Assembly (NCBI GenBank): GCA_965658595.1
Contig: CBFHSW010000086.1
Span: 1 to 17,902 of the forward strand
From: UBA1858 sp965658595
GTDB taxonomy: Bacteria > Pseudomonadota > Gammaproteobacteria > UBA4575
DNA length: 17,902 nt
Direction of reading: 5' to 3'
The notes beneath the pieces were generated by a model that made no database searches, was not told where the DNA came from, and was given only the letters and a program-made list of their open reading frames with translations. The position numbers and the translations under genes are program-made. Position 1 is the stretch's first letter. Each line of letters begins with the position of its first letter. This document shows positions 1 to 7,086 of the stretch, in pieces.

Positions 1-1514
1 TAGTTATCTATATGATTATAGAAAGCGTTAAGCTGCCAATCAAAGTTTTGTCTTTGTTGATGAATGCCAATGTCAAAACTGTAAGAAGTTTCTTCGTCAA
101 TATTCACATCACCGGTCTCGTAAGTCTCTGTCGCGTGGTGAGCGCCTTTTGAATAGAGTGCTATGTTGTGTGGCGCGCGTTGAGAGATGCCTGCACTAAA
201 GCTTATTTCTGTGTTATCTGAGAAGTAATTGACGGCTCCCAGAGAGAGTGAATATGTAGAGAAGTCTTTATCTCTGAGAGTCTCTGCATCGTAGTCGGTG
301 AAGTCATAGCGTGCACCTAACTCCATGGTCCATTGATCATAGGTATTTTTTGTGATCGCAAAAATGCCAAAGCATTCTTCATCAATAGCCTCTATAAATG
401 CTTCTTCACCAATAGCTGAAAAGTCTTTGTCGACATATTCTAGGCCAAATGCATTATGCATATGGTCGCTAGCATGCTGAACAAGTTCTAAGCGAGTGTC
501 CCATGATTCATTGTCAAAGGTTACTTCAACGTCACCATCATCTGTTACTTCATCATGTTCATAATCAGTAACAGTTGAGCGCAACAAAATTGATTCTATG
601 TTGTTAAAAGGACTCAGCCATTCAAGATGTGCATCGTAGCGTTGTTGCTTCATGTCTATTCTTATATCGCTAGATTCTTCATGGTGGTGATCCTCATCAT
701 CTTCGTCTCCGACATGATCTTCCTCTTCATGACCATGCCCTCCAGGAAGGCCATAATCTGAGTCGAGTTTGCTATATGAAAAGCCAATAATATAGTCATC
801 ACTGATGAAGCTTCCACCTAGAGCATAGTTTTCTGTATCCATATCACTATTTTCAAGTGTGCCTTTATTTTCTCGATCATCTTCATCTGCGTATCCCTTG
901 ATATCATAATCTTCAGTCTCACGACTCAAGGCATCAAAGTGCCAGCTGAAATTCTCTACACTGCCATTTAGCTCAATCGCTACTGTTTCTGCATTAGATC
1001 CTGTGGCATGTTCCAGTTGTAAATCTAGATTGAATGGCTGGTCTGAAATCGTTTGAGGAATACGGTGGTTAATTACATTAATCACTCCACCAACAGCGCC
1101 TGGTCCATAACGCAGTGTGGCAGGGCCACGTAGGATCTCAATTCTTTCAGCATTGAGTGTTTCAACTGAGACTGCATGGTCGGCACTTATTTCAGACACA
1201 TCTGATACGTCGGCACCATTCTCCATCAACAATATACGATGATTGTTTTGTCCACGAATAATTGGGCGGCTCGCACCCGGTGCAAAATGGCTAGAGCTCA
1301 TACCAGGCTCATAATTAACCACTTCACTTAAAGAGGTAGTGTTTTTATCTCGAATATCGTCTTTATTCAACACTTTGATAGGCGCTGAGTAACTAGAATT
1401 GGAATGGTTATTGAATATATTAGACTCGATGACTAAAGGATCGAGTTTTTCTGCCATGCTAATCTGTGTGCCTAGTATTGCTACCATGGCCACATAATAT
1501 TTACTGGTGTGCAT
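1..1514 (-). CDS. znuD: ZnuD-like TonB-dependent outer-membrane receptor, C-terminus cut by window edge
   Basis: Outer-membrane receptor, probably importing zinc with energy from TonB-ExbBD. The frame is open for 504 codons from the start to the left edge, so the end of the barrel is missing. Residues 1-21 look like a signal peptide ending ISMA. A plug domain follows, with the family-typical RGPATLRYGPGAVGGVINV stretch near residues 128-146. Barrel-type alternating strands follow. After a GLPGGHGH motif near residue 250 comes an extracellular-type loop very rich in His, Asp and Glu, as in ZnuD zinc receptors. I chose the ATG at 1514 because GGAG lies 9 nt upstream; an in-frame ATG at 1529 has no ribosome binding site. 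The gene starts 60 bp downstream of the stop of a small His/Cys-rich secreted protein and probably shares its Zur-controlled promoter. The receptor class is certain; zinc as substrate is inferred from the loop and the operator. Confidence 0.88.
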   Translation of the reverse strand, partial: MHTSKYYVAMVAILGTQISMAEKLDPLVIESNIFNNHSNSSYSAPIKVLNKDDIRDKNTTSLSEVVNYEPGMSSSHFAPGASRPIIRGQNNHRILLMENGADVSDVSEISADHAVSVETLNAERIEILRGPATLRYGPGAVGGVINVINHRIPQTISDQPFNLDLQLEHATGSNAETVAIELNGSVENFSWHFDALSRETEDYDIKGYADEDDRENKGTLENSDMDTENYALGGSFISDDYIIGFSYSKLDSDYGLPGGHGHEEEDHVGDEDDEDHHHEESSDIRIDMKQQRYDAHLEWLSPFNNIESILLRSTVTDYEHDEVTDDGDVEVTFDNESWDTRLELVQHASDHMHNAFGLEYVDKDFSAIGEEAFIEAIDEECFGIFAITKNTYDQWTMELGARYDFTDYDAETLRDKDFSTYSLSLGAVNYFSDNTEISFSAGISQRAPHNIALYSKGAHHATETYETGDVNIDEETSYSFDIGIHQQRQNFDWQLNAFYNHIDN

Positions 1515-1574
1515 TGTTTGAATCTCCATAAACACAAAATGTTGTTCTTTTATTACTTACTGAGCTGTAAAAAT

Positions 1575-1865
1575 TTAGGCGGATAGTGTGTGCTGAAATG
1601 GAGGTGCACGGATTAGCACTGAATGCTCATAGCGAGAATTCTGATAATGTGTGATGGATTTATAGGAGGTAAACTTATGAGCTATATTTTGCAAATAACG
1701 GATGTCTATGAGCGTAGCGTCATAATGAGTGACATGGAGGCATTGCTCACACTGTAAAACACTATAATCTTCTGCATCATGTGCATGAACATGTTCGTGA
1801 GGAAGATAATTTCCACACGTGATCACGACACTTAATATCAGGCTAATAAATAGTTGCTGCAACAT
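1575..1865 (-). CDS. Small secreted His/Cys-rich protein of a zinc-uptake operon
   Basis: A 96-residue protein with an N-terminal hydrophobic export signal (about residues 1-17), so probably periplasmic or membrane-anchored. Just after the signal come HEHVHAH (residues 23-29) and C39-E-Q-C42-L-H44, a cluster that could bind Zn(II) or another soft metal. The C-terminus carries an IRAPP motif (about residues 85-89). This resembles the DUF2946/DUF2607-like short proteins often found beside zinc-regulated TonB receptors, but I recall that resemblance rather than having tested it. It is the first gene of the unit and the receptor follows after 60 bp. The start at 1865 lies 17 bp from the Zur-type palindrome. 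The ribosome binding site is weak. Function is unknown; a periplasmic zinc-handling role is inference from composition and context. Confidence 0.75.
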   Translation of the reverse strand: MLQQLFISLILSVVITCGNYLPHEHVHAHDAEDYSVLQCEQCLHVTHYDATLIDIRYLQNIAHKFTSYKSITHYQNSRYEHSVLIRAPPFQHTLSA

Positions 1866-1882
1866 GAATCGCTATAGATTTT

Positions 1883-1905
1883 GTAATGTTATAAGGTAAC
1901 ACTAC
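1883..1905 (-). promoter_or_regulatory. Zur-type operator
   Basis: A 23-bp imperfect palindrome centred on 1894. The left half is GTAATGTTATA (1883-1893) and the right half is GGTAACACTAC (1895-1905). The reverse complement of the right half, GTAGTGTTACC, matches the left half at 8 of 11 positions. It closely resembles the gammaproteobacterial Zur consensus (GAAATGTTATA-N-TATAACATTTC). It lies just upstream of a His-rich secreted protein and a ZnuD-like receptor, the expected Zur targets, and touches the -10 box, which fits repression by zinc-loaded Zur. Confidence 0.75.
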
Positions 1906-1932
1906 TATACCTGAGCATCGAGGTTGATTGAA
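1904..1932 (-). promoter_or_regulatory. Probable sigma70 promoter of the zinc-uptake operon
   Basis: Read on the minus strand, TATAGT (1904-1909, 5 of 6 matches to TATAAT) lies 17 nt downstream of a weak -35, TTCAAT. The -10 overlaps the outer end of the Zur-type palindrome by 2 bp, so repressor binding would block RNA polymerase. The -35 is poor, so the exact promoter is uncertain. Confidence 0.45.
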
Positions 1933-2194
1933 CAATTAAATATGAATTTATTACCCAAGAACGGAAACTTGAAAGGTAGGCCCATGATTCAGATAGGAAA
2001 GAACGGATAGAACGTAAAAATTCAATGACTAAGATAGCTGAGCAGTAATACTTTCATGAAATGTCGTATGGGATATGACGGGAAACTAGTGAGAATTTAT
2101 ACTGAAGCTGCAGCTGGCTTTAGTCGGTTTAAGTATCCCACTCTCATAATGAGATACTTAATACCAATATTATTTATCTGGAAAAGGTAACGAT

Positions 2195-2232
2195 GTCACA
2201 GCTCGTGATGGAGCTTATATGTAAGCTGTGAC
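2195..2232 (-). terminator. Possible terminator hairpin after soxZ
   Basis: A perfect 9-bp inverted repeat, GTCACAGCT (2195-2203) and AGCTGTGAC (2224-2232), with a 20-nt spacer. It begins 9 bp past the soxZ stop. On the minus strand only a short CCTTTTCC follows, so it lacks a proper U-tract. It may instead stabilise the 3' end of the soxYZ message. Confidence 0.35.
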
Positions 2233-2240
2233 TGTTGTGA

Positions 2241-2561
2241 TTATTTTGCTTTAATCTTAGCTTCTCCAGAGCCAGTCTCACCAAGGTTGTCAGTCCATGT
2301 GAGCACTACACTGTCTCCCGCAGCCCCACCTTTGATTTGAAATGATAGGTATGGGTTTTTTGATATGCCTGTTCCCCAGTGGGTATTCATTACTACTTCA
2401 TCGTTCAGGGTCACTTGAACTTCCTTAATGAAGTGGGCAGGGATTAATTCTCCCGTTTCTTTATTTTTACGAGATCCAGTTTCCATTGGATGCGTCATTA
2501 TAGCCTTAACGGTAGTAACACCATCTTTAAGGGTTGCACGGATTTTTACTTTCTTACTCAT
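2241..2561 (-). CDS. soxZ: Thiosulfate oxidation carrier subunit SoxZ
   Basis: A 106-residue protein with the SoxZ layout: KVKIRATLKDGVTTVKAIMTHPMETG at the N-terminus, an FIKEVQVTLNDE strand, and a C-terminal GDSVVLTWTDNLGETG segment. SoxZ is an Ig-like beta-sandwich protein that pairs with SoxY. The heterodimer carries sulfur intermediates of thiosulfate oxidation in the periplasm. SoxZ has no signal of its own and is normally co-exported with SoxY through Tat. It starts 33 bp after the soxY stop with AAGGAC as ribosome binding site, so the two are one operon. Length is normal for the family. No other sox gene is in the window. Confidence 0.95.
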   Translation of the reverse strand: MSKKVKIRATLKDGVTTVKAIMTHPMETGSRKNKETGELIPAHFIKEVQVTLNDEVVMNTHWGTGISKNPYLSFQIKGGAAGDSVVLTWTDNLGETGSGEAKIKAK

Positions 2562-2594
2562 TTTTTTGTCCTTATTCCTTTATTAAGGTGATAC

Positions 2595-3047
2595 TTAACC
2601 ACAACCACCGGCAGTGACTTTAACGTTTTGTCTTGCCATGAATTGGCCTTTAGGAGATTTAACGACCGCGATTAAGTCGGAAGTTTCTCGCATTTTTACA
2701 CGCAAGGAGACTGATGAAGCGAGCATATCATTCAAGTAAAAAGTAGTGATGAATGGACGTGGATTGTTTTCCACAAACACGCTAATAGACTCTGCTCCTT
2801 CAAGGTCAGTTGAAATAACGATCGGCACTGAGGCGCCGTTATCAGCGATTTGTGGTGCTTCAATAGTGACATGTCCTTCATTAACTGTAGCTCCACCAGT
2901 GATCAGGCTGAAGGCTTCATCGAAGGCTTTAGTCTCGAAAGGAGCAGTTGGCCATTGTGCAAATACCGAACTAGAAAAAGAGGTTATGGCAGCACCAATA
3001 GCGCTTAATGAACTATATTTAAGTAGGGATCTTCTTGTAAATTTCAT
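2595..3047 (-). CDS. soxY: Sulfur-carrier protein SoxY, Tat-exported
   Basis: A 150-residue periplasmic protein. A twin-arginine signal is clear: T4-R-R-S-L-L-K10, then a hydrophobic stretch and a likely cut after SSVFA (residue 30). The protein ends in the SoxY swinging arm GGCG, where Cys149 covalently carries sulfur intermediates between Sox enzymes. The body has the usual SoxY region before the arm (NDMLASSVSLRVKMRETSDLIAVV, with MARQNVKVTAGGCG to the end). It is first in the soxYZ pair, with its own promoter 57-86 bp upstream. Without soxAX and soxB in view the pathway could be incomplete here or encoded elsewhere; SoxYZ pairs also occur alone in some non-thiotrophic proteobacteria. Confidence 0.95.
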   Translation of the reverse strand: MKFTRRSLLKYSSLSAIGAAITSFSSSVFAQWPTAPFETKAFDEAFSLITGGATVNEGHVTIEAPQIADNGASVPIVISTDLEGAESISVFVENNPRPFITTFYLNDMLASSVSLRVKMRETSDLIAVVKSPKGQFMARQNVKVTAGGCG

Positions 3048-3103
3048 GATGTTCCAAGTAGTGTTAGTTAAAGTTAAATTTTCATTCAGTTATTCATACA
3101 ACT

Positions 3104-3133
3104 ATTTTATCCAAATTTGATCAGTTTTGTCAG
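3104..3133 (-). promoter_or_regulatory. Probable sigma70 promoter of soxYZ
   Basis: On the minus strand, CTGACA (3128-3133, 5 of 6) and TAAAAT (3104-3109, 5 of 6) are separated by 18 nt. The -10 lies 57 bp before the soxY start. This suggests soxYZ can be transcribed apart from the upstream bepA gene. Confidence 0.55.
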
Positions 3134-3176
3134 GCTTGTAGTATGTGGCCTCGACATCTATATAATTTTGACTGTT

Positions 3177-4634
3177 TCATCGGTTATGTTGTTTCTGCAA
3201 ATCTCTGATTTTTTGCTTTTTAGCCTCAATTCTAGCTTGGCTATGCTTGTCTATACCTGTTTGACGTTGTGCTAGAAGCAATTGTTCCATCGCCGAGTTA
3301 AATCGCGCATGCATGAGGTCATAGTTTGATAGTGCTTCATGACTACGCCAAGGCATGCCAGCACCATCTGCAGCTCTGGCACGAAGATGTTCTAACCCTG
3401 GGTTACTGGTCATGGTGCTCTCTAGGGTGTCGAGTTTTTGTAACGCGGTACGGTATTCTTTCTTATTCATTAACGCTGTTGCAAGATAGAAAATGACAGC
3501 CTCATTGAGAGGGTAGAGTTGTTCTAGTGAGTTCAAAATTTTAACCGCGTTATCATTGTCTCCAAGTACTATGTTTGCCTGAGCTAAGGCTATGTTTACG
3601 GGGAATTGCTCATCAATGTTTGGTTGTATTTTTTTAAGACTACTGACAGCAGCTCTGCCATTGCCTAGTCTGCTCTGAGCTAAGCCATAGACATAATAAT
3701 TTAAGTTGCTAGGTTTGCTTTGAATATGTTTTTTATAGTTCTTCACTAATTTCTTTGGTTCGCCACTGATGGCGATAACGCGAGCACGAGCATACTCGTA
3801 TTGAATAGATGTTTCATGATAATGGCGATGTTTATGCTGTTCTGCGCGCGCTCTAGACTCACTGACTCGATCTAAAGTCAAAGGGTGACTGCGCAAAAAT
3901 TCAGGCATGCTGTTTTGGTTGATTTGGGAGTGATTATGTAATCGCTCGAAAAAATGAGGCATTCCATAGGGGTCAAGGCGTGCATTCACTAATAAGGCCA
4001 TACCGATTCTATCGGCTTCATGCTCAAATGTTCTACTATAGGCCATTGCGCTTTCTTGCAGCTGACTATTAGTGACTGTGGCTGCAGCCATACCCGCATC
4101 TGGTGAACCGTATACAGCGGCCAGTACCGTCCATAATAATGCAATGGTATTCATAACGCTGAGTTGTTGCTGGCGTGAAAATCGACGTGCGATATGCCTC
4201 TGAGATACGTGTGATATTTCATGTGCCACTACGCTGGCGAGTTCAGATTCTGTCTGAGTCAAAGTGAATAAGCCGGAATTGATGGCCACTATCCCACCTG
4301 GCATGGCAAAAGCATTAATTCGTTCATCAAACACCAGGGTAAAGTAGTAGGGGAAATCAGAATTTAAACCCGCTGAGATTAAACGTGTCCCTAAGGATTG
4401 AAGGTAACTTCGCAGTTCCGGATCAGTGGAGGTCGGCAGGCGTTGATTCACCTGTGTCATGATAATTTTTCCTAGCTCGGCTTCTTGATTGATGCTGAGC
4501 ACTTGGCTGGCAGGGTCACCTATGTCAGGAAGAATAATCTCATTACCTTGCCTTGCATTGACACCTAAAGTGATCAACAAAATCAAGCAAATTACTGTGC
4601 TCAGTGAGAGAATAAACTTCAAGAGACTCCTCAT
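3177..4634 (-). CDS. bepA: Periplasmic M48 metalloprotease with TPR tail (BepA-like)
   Basis: A 485-residue zinc protease of the BepA/YfgC type, which in E. coli assists or degrades stalled outer-membrane proteins such as LptD at the BAM complex. Residues 5-25 form a signal or membrane segment. The zinc motif HEISH is at 138-142, and the third ligand region EHEADRIG starts at E204. A SHPLT segment with His250 matches the loop carrying the regulatory His switch of BepA. Residues from about 275 to the end are TPR-like helical repeats (for example YYVYGLAQSRLGNGRAAVSSL and AVIFYLATALMNKKEYRTAL). Length matches BepA (about 487 residues). The start lacks a clear ribosome binding site. It is divergent from tusA and lies 129 bp upstream of soxY. 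Confidence 0.9.
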   Translation of the reverse strand: MRSLLKFILSLSTVICLILLITLGVNARQGNEIILPDIGDPASQVLSINQEAELGKIIMTQVNQRLPTSTDPELRSYLQSLGTRLISAGLNSDFPYYFTLVFDERINAFAMPGGIVAINSGLFTLTQTESELASVVAHEISHVSQRHIARRFSRQQQLSVMNTIALLWTVLAAVYGSPDAGMAAATVTNSQLQESAMAYSRTFEHEADRIGMALLVNARLDPYGMPHFFERLHNHSQINQNSMPEFLRSHPLTLDRVSESRARAEQHKHRHYHETSIQYEYARARVIAISGEPKKLVKNYKKHIQSKPSNLNYYVYGLAQSRLGNGRAAVSSLKKIQPNIDEQFPVNIALAQANIVLGDNDNAVKILNSLEQLYPLNEAVIFYLATALMNKKEYRTALQKLDTLESTMTSNPGLEHLRARAADGAGMPWRSHEALSNYDLMHARFNSAMEQLLLAQRQTGIDKHSQARIEAKKQKIRDLQKQHNR

Positions 4635-4996
4635 GATGATGGTTTGATTAATAGTTTAAATGTTGTGCGTAATGTTGATAGTTAATTGATGATTACGGAC
4701 CAATATGTATCAGTATGTGTTGGTTTCTGTATTATATGGTACCCAAATTAATACACTTATGTGTAGATTATGACCATATAAAAACAAATAAATTCCCAGC
4801 TACAACAGCCTTAAATCAAGTGATTGGATAATGTGCGGCTTGACTATGACATGCCTCATAATCATAATATCACTCTTTTCTAATATACAGGCTACTCTCA
4901 TGTAGCGATAATGTTAGTCAGAGAGCCAATCACATCTGGTTGGATAGATTTACAACACACTATTAAAAAGTTTGGACTAATTTGGAGGTTCTGTCG
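4635..4996. other. Divergent intergenic region between bepA and tusA
   Basis: No gene was found. A perfect TATAAT on the minus strand (4731-4736) could be the bepA -10, but no good -35 accompanies it. An inverted repeat ACCAA (4699-4703) and TTGGT (4720-4724), with partial symmetry between the arms, is a possible regulator site. An ACAC-TTAT-GTGT hairpin lies at about 4751-4762. For tusA I see only weak promoter candidates. Confidence 0.4.
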
Positions 4997-5227
4997 ATGG
5001 CAGATTTTGATCAAGAATTGGATGCTTGTGGTTTAAATTGCCCCTTGCCAATATTAAGAGCGAAGAAATCTTTGGCAGGTATTGATAGCGGTCAGATTTT
5101 ACATATTATCGCTACCGATCCCGGTGCAGTAAAAGATTTTGAAGCGTTTGCTAAGCAAACAGGGAATGAATTGCTAGATACAACAGAAGATGGTGATAAA
5201 TTCCATTTTTACGTGAAGAAAAAATAG
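4997..5227 (+). CDS. tusA: Sulfur carrier TusA
   Basis: A 76-residue TusA/SirA-family protein. The hallmark CPxP motif appears as LDACGLNCPLPILRAKK (residues 8-24). The second Cys accepts persulfide sulfur and passes it on, for tRNA 2-thiouridine or molybdenum cofactor synthesis. In sulfur oxidisers a TusA also delivers sulfur to the Dsr or sHdr systems. I start at the ATG at 4997 because GGAGG lies at 4984-4988; an in-frame TTG at 4982 would place that site inside the gene. It stands alone with a strong terminator after it. No rhodanese or dsrE genes adjoin it, so a housekeeping role is as likely as a role in oxidation. Confidence 0.93.
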   Translation: MADFDQELDACGLNCPLPILRAKKSLAGIDSGQILHIIATDPGAVKDFEAFAKQTGNELLDTTEDGDKFHFYVKKK

Positions 5228-5255
5228 ATACACCAGAAGTGACCAAATTTGGATG

Positions 5256-5286
5256 ATCCGTGGGCTGAGGTCTACGGATTTTTTTT
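5256..5286 (+). terminator. Intrinsic terminator of tusA
   Basis: Stem ATCCGTGG (5256-5263) pairs with CTACGGAT (5272-5279), 8 bp with one G-T, around an 8-nt loop, followed by eight T residues (5279-5286). It ends tusA transcription and isolates ilvH from it. Confidence 0.9.
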
Positions 5287-5333
5287 ACCCCAATACTTCT
5301 ATTTTATGTGTTCATGAGCGTGTATCATTGCGC

Positions 5334-5353
5334 CACGTGTTAATAAACACATG
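5334..5353. repeat. Imperfect 20-bp palindrome upstream of ilvH
   Basis: CACGTGTTAATAAACACATG is palindromic at 8 of 10 position pairs. It lies 44 bp before the ilvH start, between the tusA terminator and the gene. This is a plausible dimeric regulator site, but no known consensus was recognised. A TTGACA lies just downstream (about 5360) without a matching -10. Confidence 0.3.
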
Positions 5354-5396
5354 AAAAATTGACACAGAAACTAAATTTTAGGAATCTTCTCAGAGT

Positions 5397-5888
5397 ATGC
5401 GCCATATTATCTCCATATTGTTGGAAAACGAAGCAGGAGCTTTGTCTCGTGTCTCAGGGCTTTTTTCTGCGCGTGCATACAATATAGAATCGCTCACTGT
5501 AGCGCCTACTGATGATGATAGTATTTCCAGAATCACTGTGGTTGCGTTCGGGGAAGACGCTGTAGTTGAACAAATTTTGAAACAATTAAATAAGCTGGTA
5601 GATGTTATCAGACTGGCAGATTTAACCCAAGATGAGCATTTTGAACGCGAAATCATGCTTATCAAAGTTTCACCTAAAGACAGTCATCAAAGCGAACTAG
5701 CCGAAGTAATCAAAAATATTCAGGCACAAGTACTCGCAGTTAATGACAATGTGACTACATTGGAGATTATGGACACATGCTCTAATTTGAATGCGGCTCT
5801 GGATAAACTCAGCTCATTCAATGTCATTGAAGTTGTCCGTTCCGGCGCTGTTGGCATTAGTAGTAGCGCTGCAACATTAAAAATTTAA
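5397..5888 (+). CDS. ilvH: Acetolactate synthase regulatory small subunit IlvH
   Basis: A 163-residue regulatory subunit of acetohydroxyacid synthase, the first common enzyme of valine, leucine and isoleucine synthesis. The N-terminal ACT domain (residues 2-76) is nearly classical: LLENEAGALSRVSGLFSARAYNIESLTVAPT. N11, G14 and N29, the positions linked to valine feedback in E. coli IlvH, are kept, so valine inhibition is likely. The C-terminal domain starts around residue 80. Length is normal. It is oddly placed: the catalytic subunit (ilvB or ilvI) normally lies just upstream, but here there is tusA, a terminator and 110 bp of non-coding DNA. ilvC follows 40 bp downstream, so the two are probably cotranscribed. 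Confidence 0.95.
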   Translation: MRHIISILLENEAGALSRVSGLFSARAYNIESLTVAPTDDDSISRITVVAFGEDAVVEQILKQLNKLVDVIRLADLTQDEHFEREIMLIKVSPKDSHQSELAEVIKNIQAQVLAVNDNVTTLEIMDTCSNLNAALDKLSSFNVIEVVRSGAVGISSSAATLKI

Positions 5889-5928
5889 TATAAACATAGC
5901 AAACACTATCTAAGTTACAGGAGCTGGT

Positions 5929-6945
5929 ATGAACATTTATTATGATAAAGACGCTGATCTTTCAATCATCAAAGATAAAAAAGTTGCCATCATAGGCTAC
6001 GGTTCGCAAGGACATGCGCATGCGAATAATTTGAAAGAATCCGGTGTGTCAGTAATCGTAGGCTTACGAGACGGTTCATCATCAGTAGAAAAAGCACAAT
6101 CAGCAGGCCTAGAAGTGCAATCTATTGAAGATGCAGTGAGTAATGCTGACCTTATTATGGTGTTAGCTCCCGATGAAAATCAGGCGGCTTTGTACTCAGA
6201 TCAAATATTGCCAAATATTAAAACGGGTGCAACTATGGCCTTCGCTCATGGTTTCAATATTCATTTTGAACAAATTGAGCCGCGTGCAGATTTAGACGTA
6301 ATTATGATTGCTCCTAAAGGTCCAGGCCATCTAGTGCGTTCCACATACACGCAGGGTGGTGGTGTACCAACATTGATTGCCATTTACCAAGATGCATCAG
6401 GAAGTGCCAAACAAACAGCACTATCATATGCATCAGCCAATGGTGGTGGTCGTGCAGGAATCATTGAAACGACTTTCCGTGAAGAAACTGAAACTGACTT
6501 ATTTGGTGAGCAGGCAGTGTTATGTGGCGGAGCTACTTCTCTTGTGCAAGCGGGTTTTGAGACACTAGTTGAAGCCGGTTATGCTCCTGAGATGGCATAT
6601 TTTGAGTGTTTGCATGAGCTAAAACTAATTGTTGATCTCATGTACGAGGGTGGCACTGCAAATATGCGTTACTCAATCTCAAATACCGCTGAATACGGTG
6701 ATTTGACTCGTGGTCCTAGAGTTGTCACTGACGAGACTAAAGCTGAGATGCGTAAGATTCTTGATGAGATTCAATCAGGCCAATTTGCTAAAGAATTTAT
6801 TTTAGAAAACCAAGCGGGTGCTGCAACATTGAAAGCTATGCGCCGTCGCGGACGCGAGCATCAAATCGAAGAAGTGGGTGGTAAGTTGCGCAGTATGATG
6901 TCTTGGATTCAATCTAATCAGTTAGTCGATAAAGACAAAAACTAA
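5929..6945 (+). CDS. ilvC: Ketol-acid reductoisomerase, class I
   Basis: A 338-residue enzyme converting acetolactate or acetohydroxybutyrate to dihydroxy acids using NADPH and Mg2+. The Rossmann motif GYGSQGHA is at 23-30. The cofactor loop GLRDGSSS (45-52) has R47 and serines as in NADPH-dependent enzymes. Active-site residues line up: H107, K130, and metal ligands D190, E194, E226 and E230, with S251. It is the short class I form. A ribosome binding site GGAG lies shortly before the ATG. A strong hairpin follows the gene, so psd may need its own promoter or readthrough. Confidence 0.97.
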   Translation: MNIYYDKDADLSIIKDKKVAIIGYGSQGHAHANNLKESGVSVIVGLRDGSSSVEKAQSAGLEVQSIEDAVSNADLIMVLAPDENQAALYSDQILPNIKTGATMAFAHGFNIHFEQIEPRADLDVIMIAPKGPGHLVRSTYTQGGGVPTLIAIYQDASGSAKQTALSYASANGGGRAGIIETTFREETETDLFGEQAVLCGGATSLVQAGFETLVEAGYAPEMAYFECLHELKLIVDLMYEGGTANMRYSISNTAEYGDLTRGPRVVTDETKAEMRKILDEIQSGQFAKEFILENQAGAATLKAMRRRGREHQIEEVGGKLRSMMSWIQSNQLVDKDKN

Positions 6946-7017
6946 GACTCGCTTGGATAAGCTCCAGATGAAGACTTTTTGTTAGTTATCCTGGGTGTTA
7001 TTAGCAGCCTTTAAATC

Positions 7018-7052
7018 AAAGCCATGCAGAATATTGCATGGCTTTGTCGTTT
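7018..7052 (+). terminator. Hairpin terminator after ilvC
   Basis: A perfect 11-bp stem, AAAGCCATGCA (7018-7028) and TGCATGGCTTT (7035-7045), with a 6-nt loop, followed by GTCGTTTAT. The U-tract is short and interrupted, so termination may be partial. It lies 73 bp past the ilvC stop. Confidence 0.7.
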
Positions 7053-7086
7053 ATACTTCTAGCTATCAATAAAATATTTATTCATT

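Larger units (their letters stand above)
1866..2240. other. Non-coding gap between soxZ and the zinc operon
   Basis: No convincing gene was found. The left end holds the Zur-controlled promoter described separately. The middle (about 1935-2100) is featureless AT-rich DNA. A perfect 9-bp inverted repeat, TTAAGTATC (2129-2137) and GATACTTAA (2153-2161), lies near the right end with no U-tract on either side. A second perfect 9-bp hairpin abuts the soxZ stop and is listed separately as a possible terminator. Confidence 0.5.

Noticed and set aside
2746..3120. Plus-strand reading frame of 124 codons opposite soxY
   Set aside because: It lies antisense to a clear Tat-signal SoxY, has no ribosome binding site, and its product resembles no known protein.
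4982..4996. TTG at 4982 as the start of tusA
   Set aside because: It would put the GGAGG ribosome binding site inside the gene, and the ATG at 4997 is ideally spaced from that site.
5360..5390. TTGACA upstream of ilvH as a promoter -35
   Set aside because: No acceptable -10 lies 16-18 nt downstream; the best hexamer is GAATCT.
6377..6568. Plus-strand frame inside ilvC
   Set aside because: It is a shifted frame within a highly conserved enzyme with all active-site residues in the main frame.
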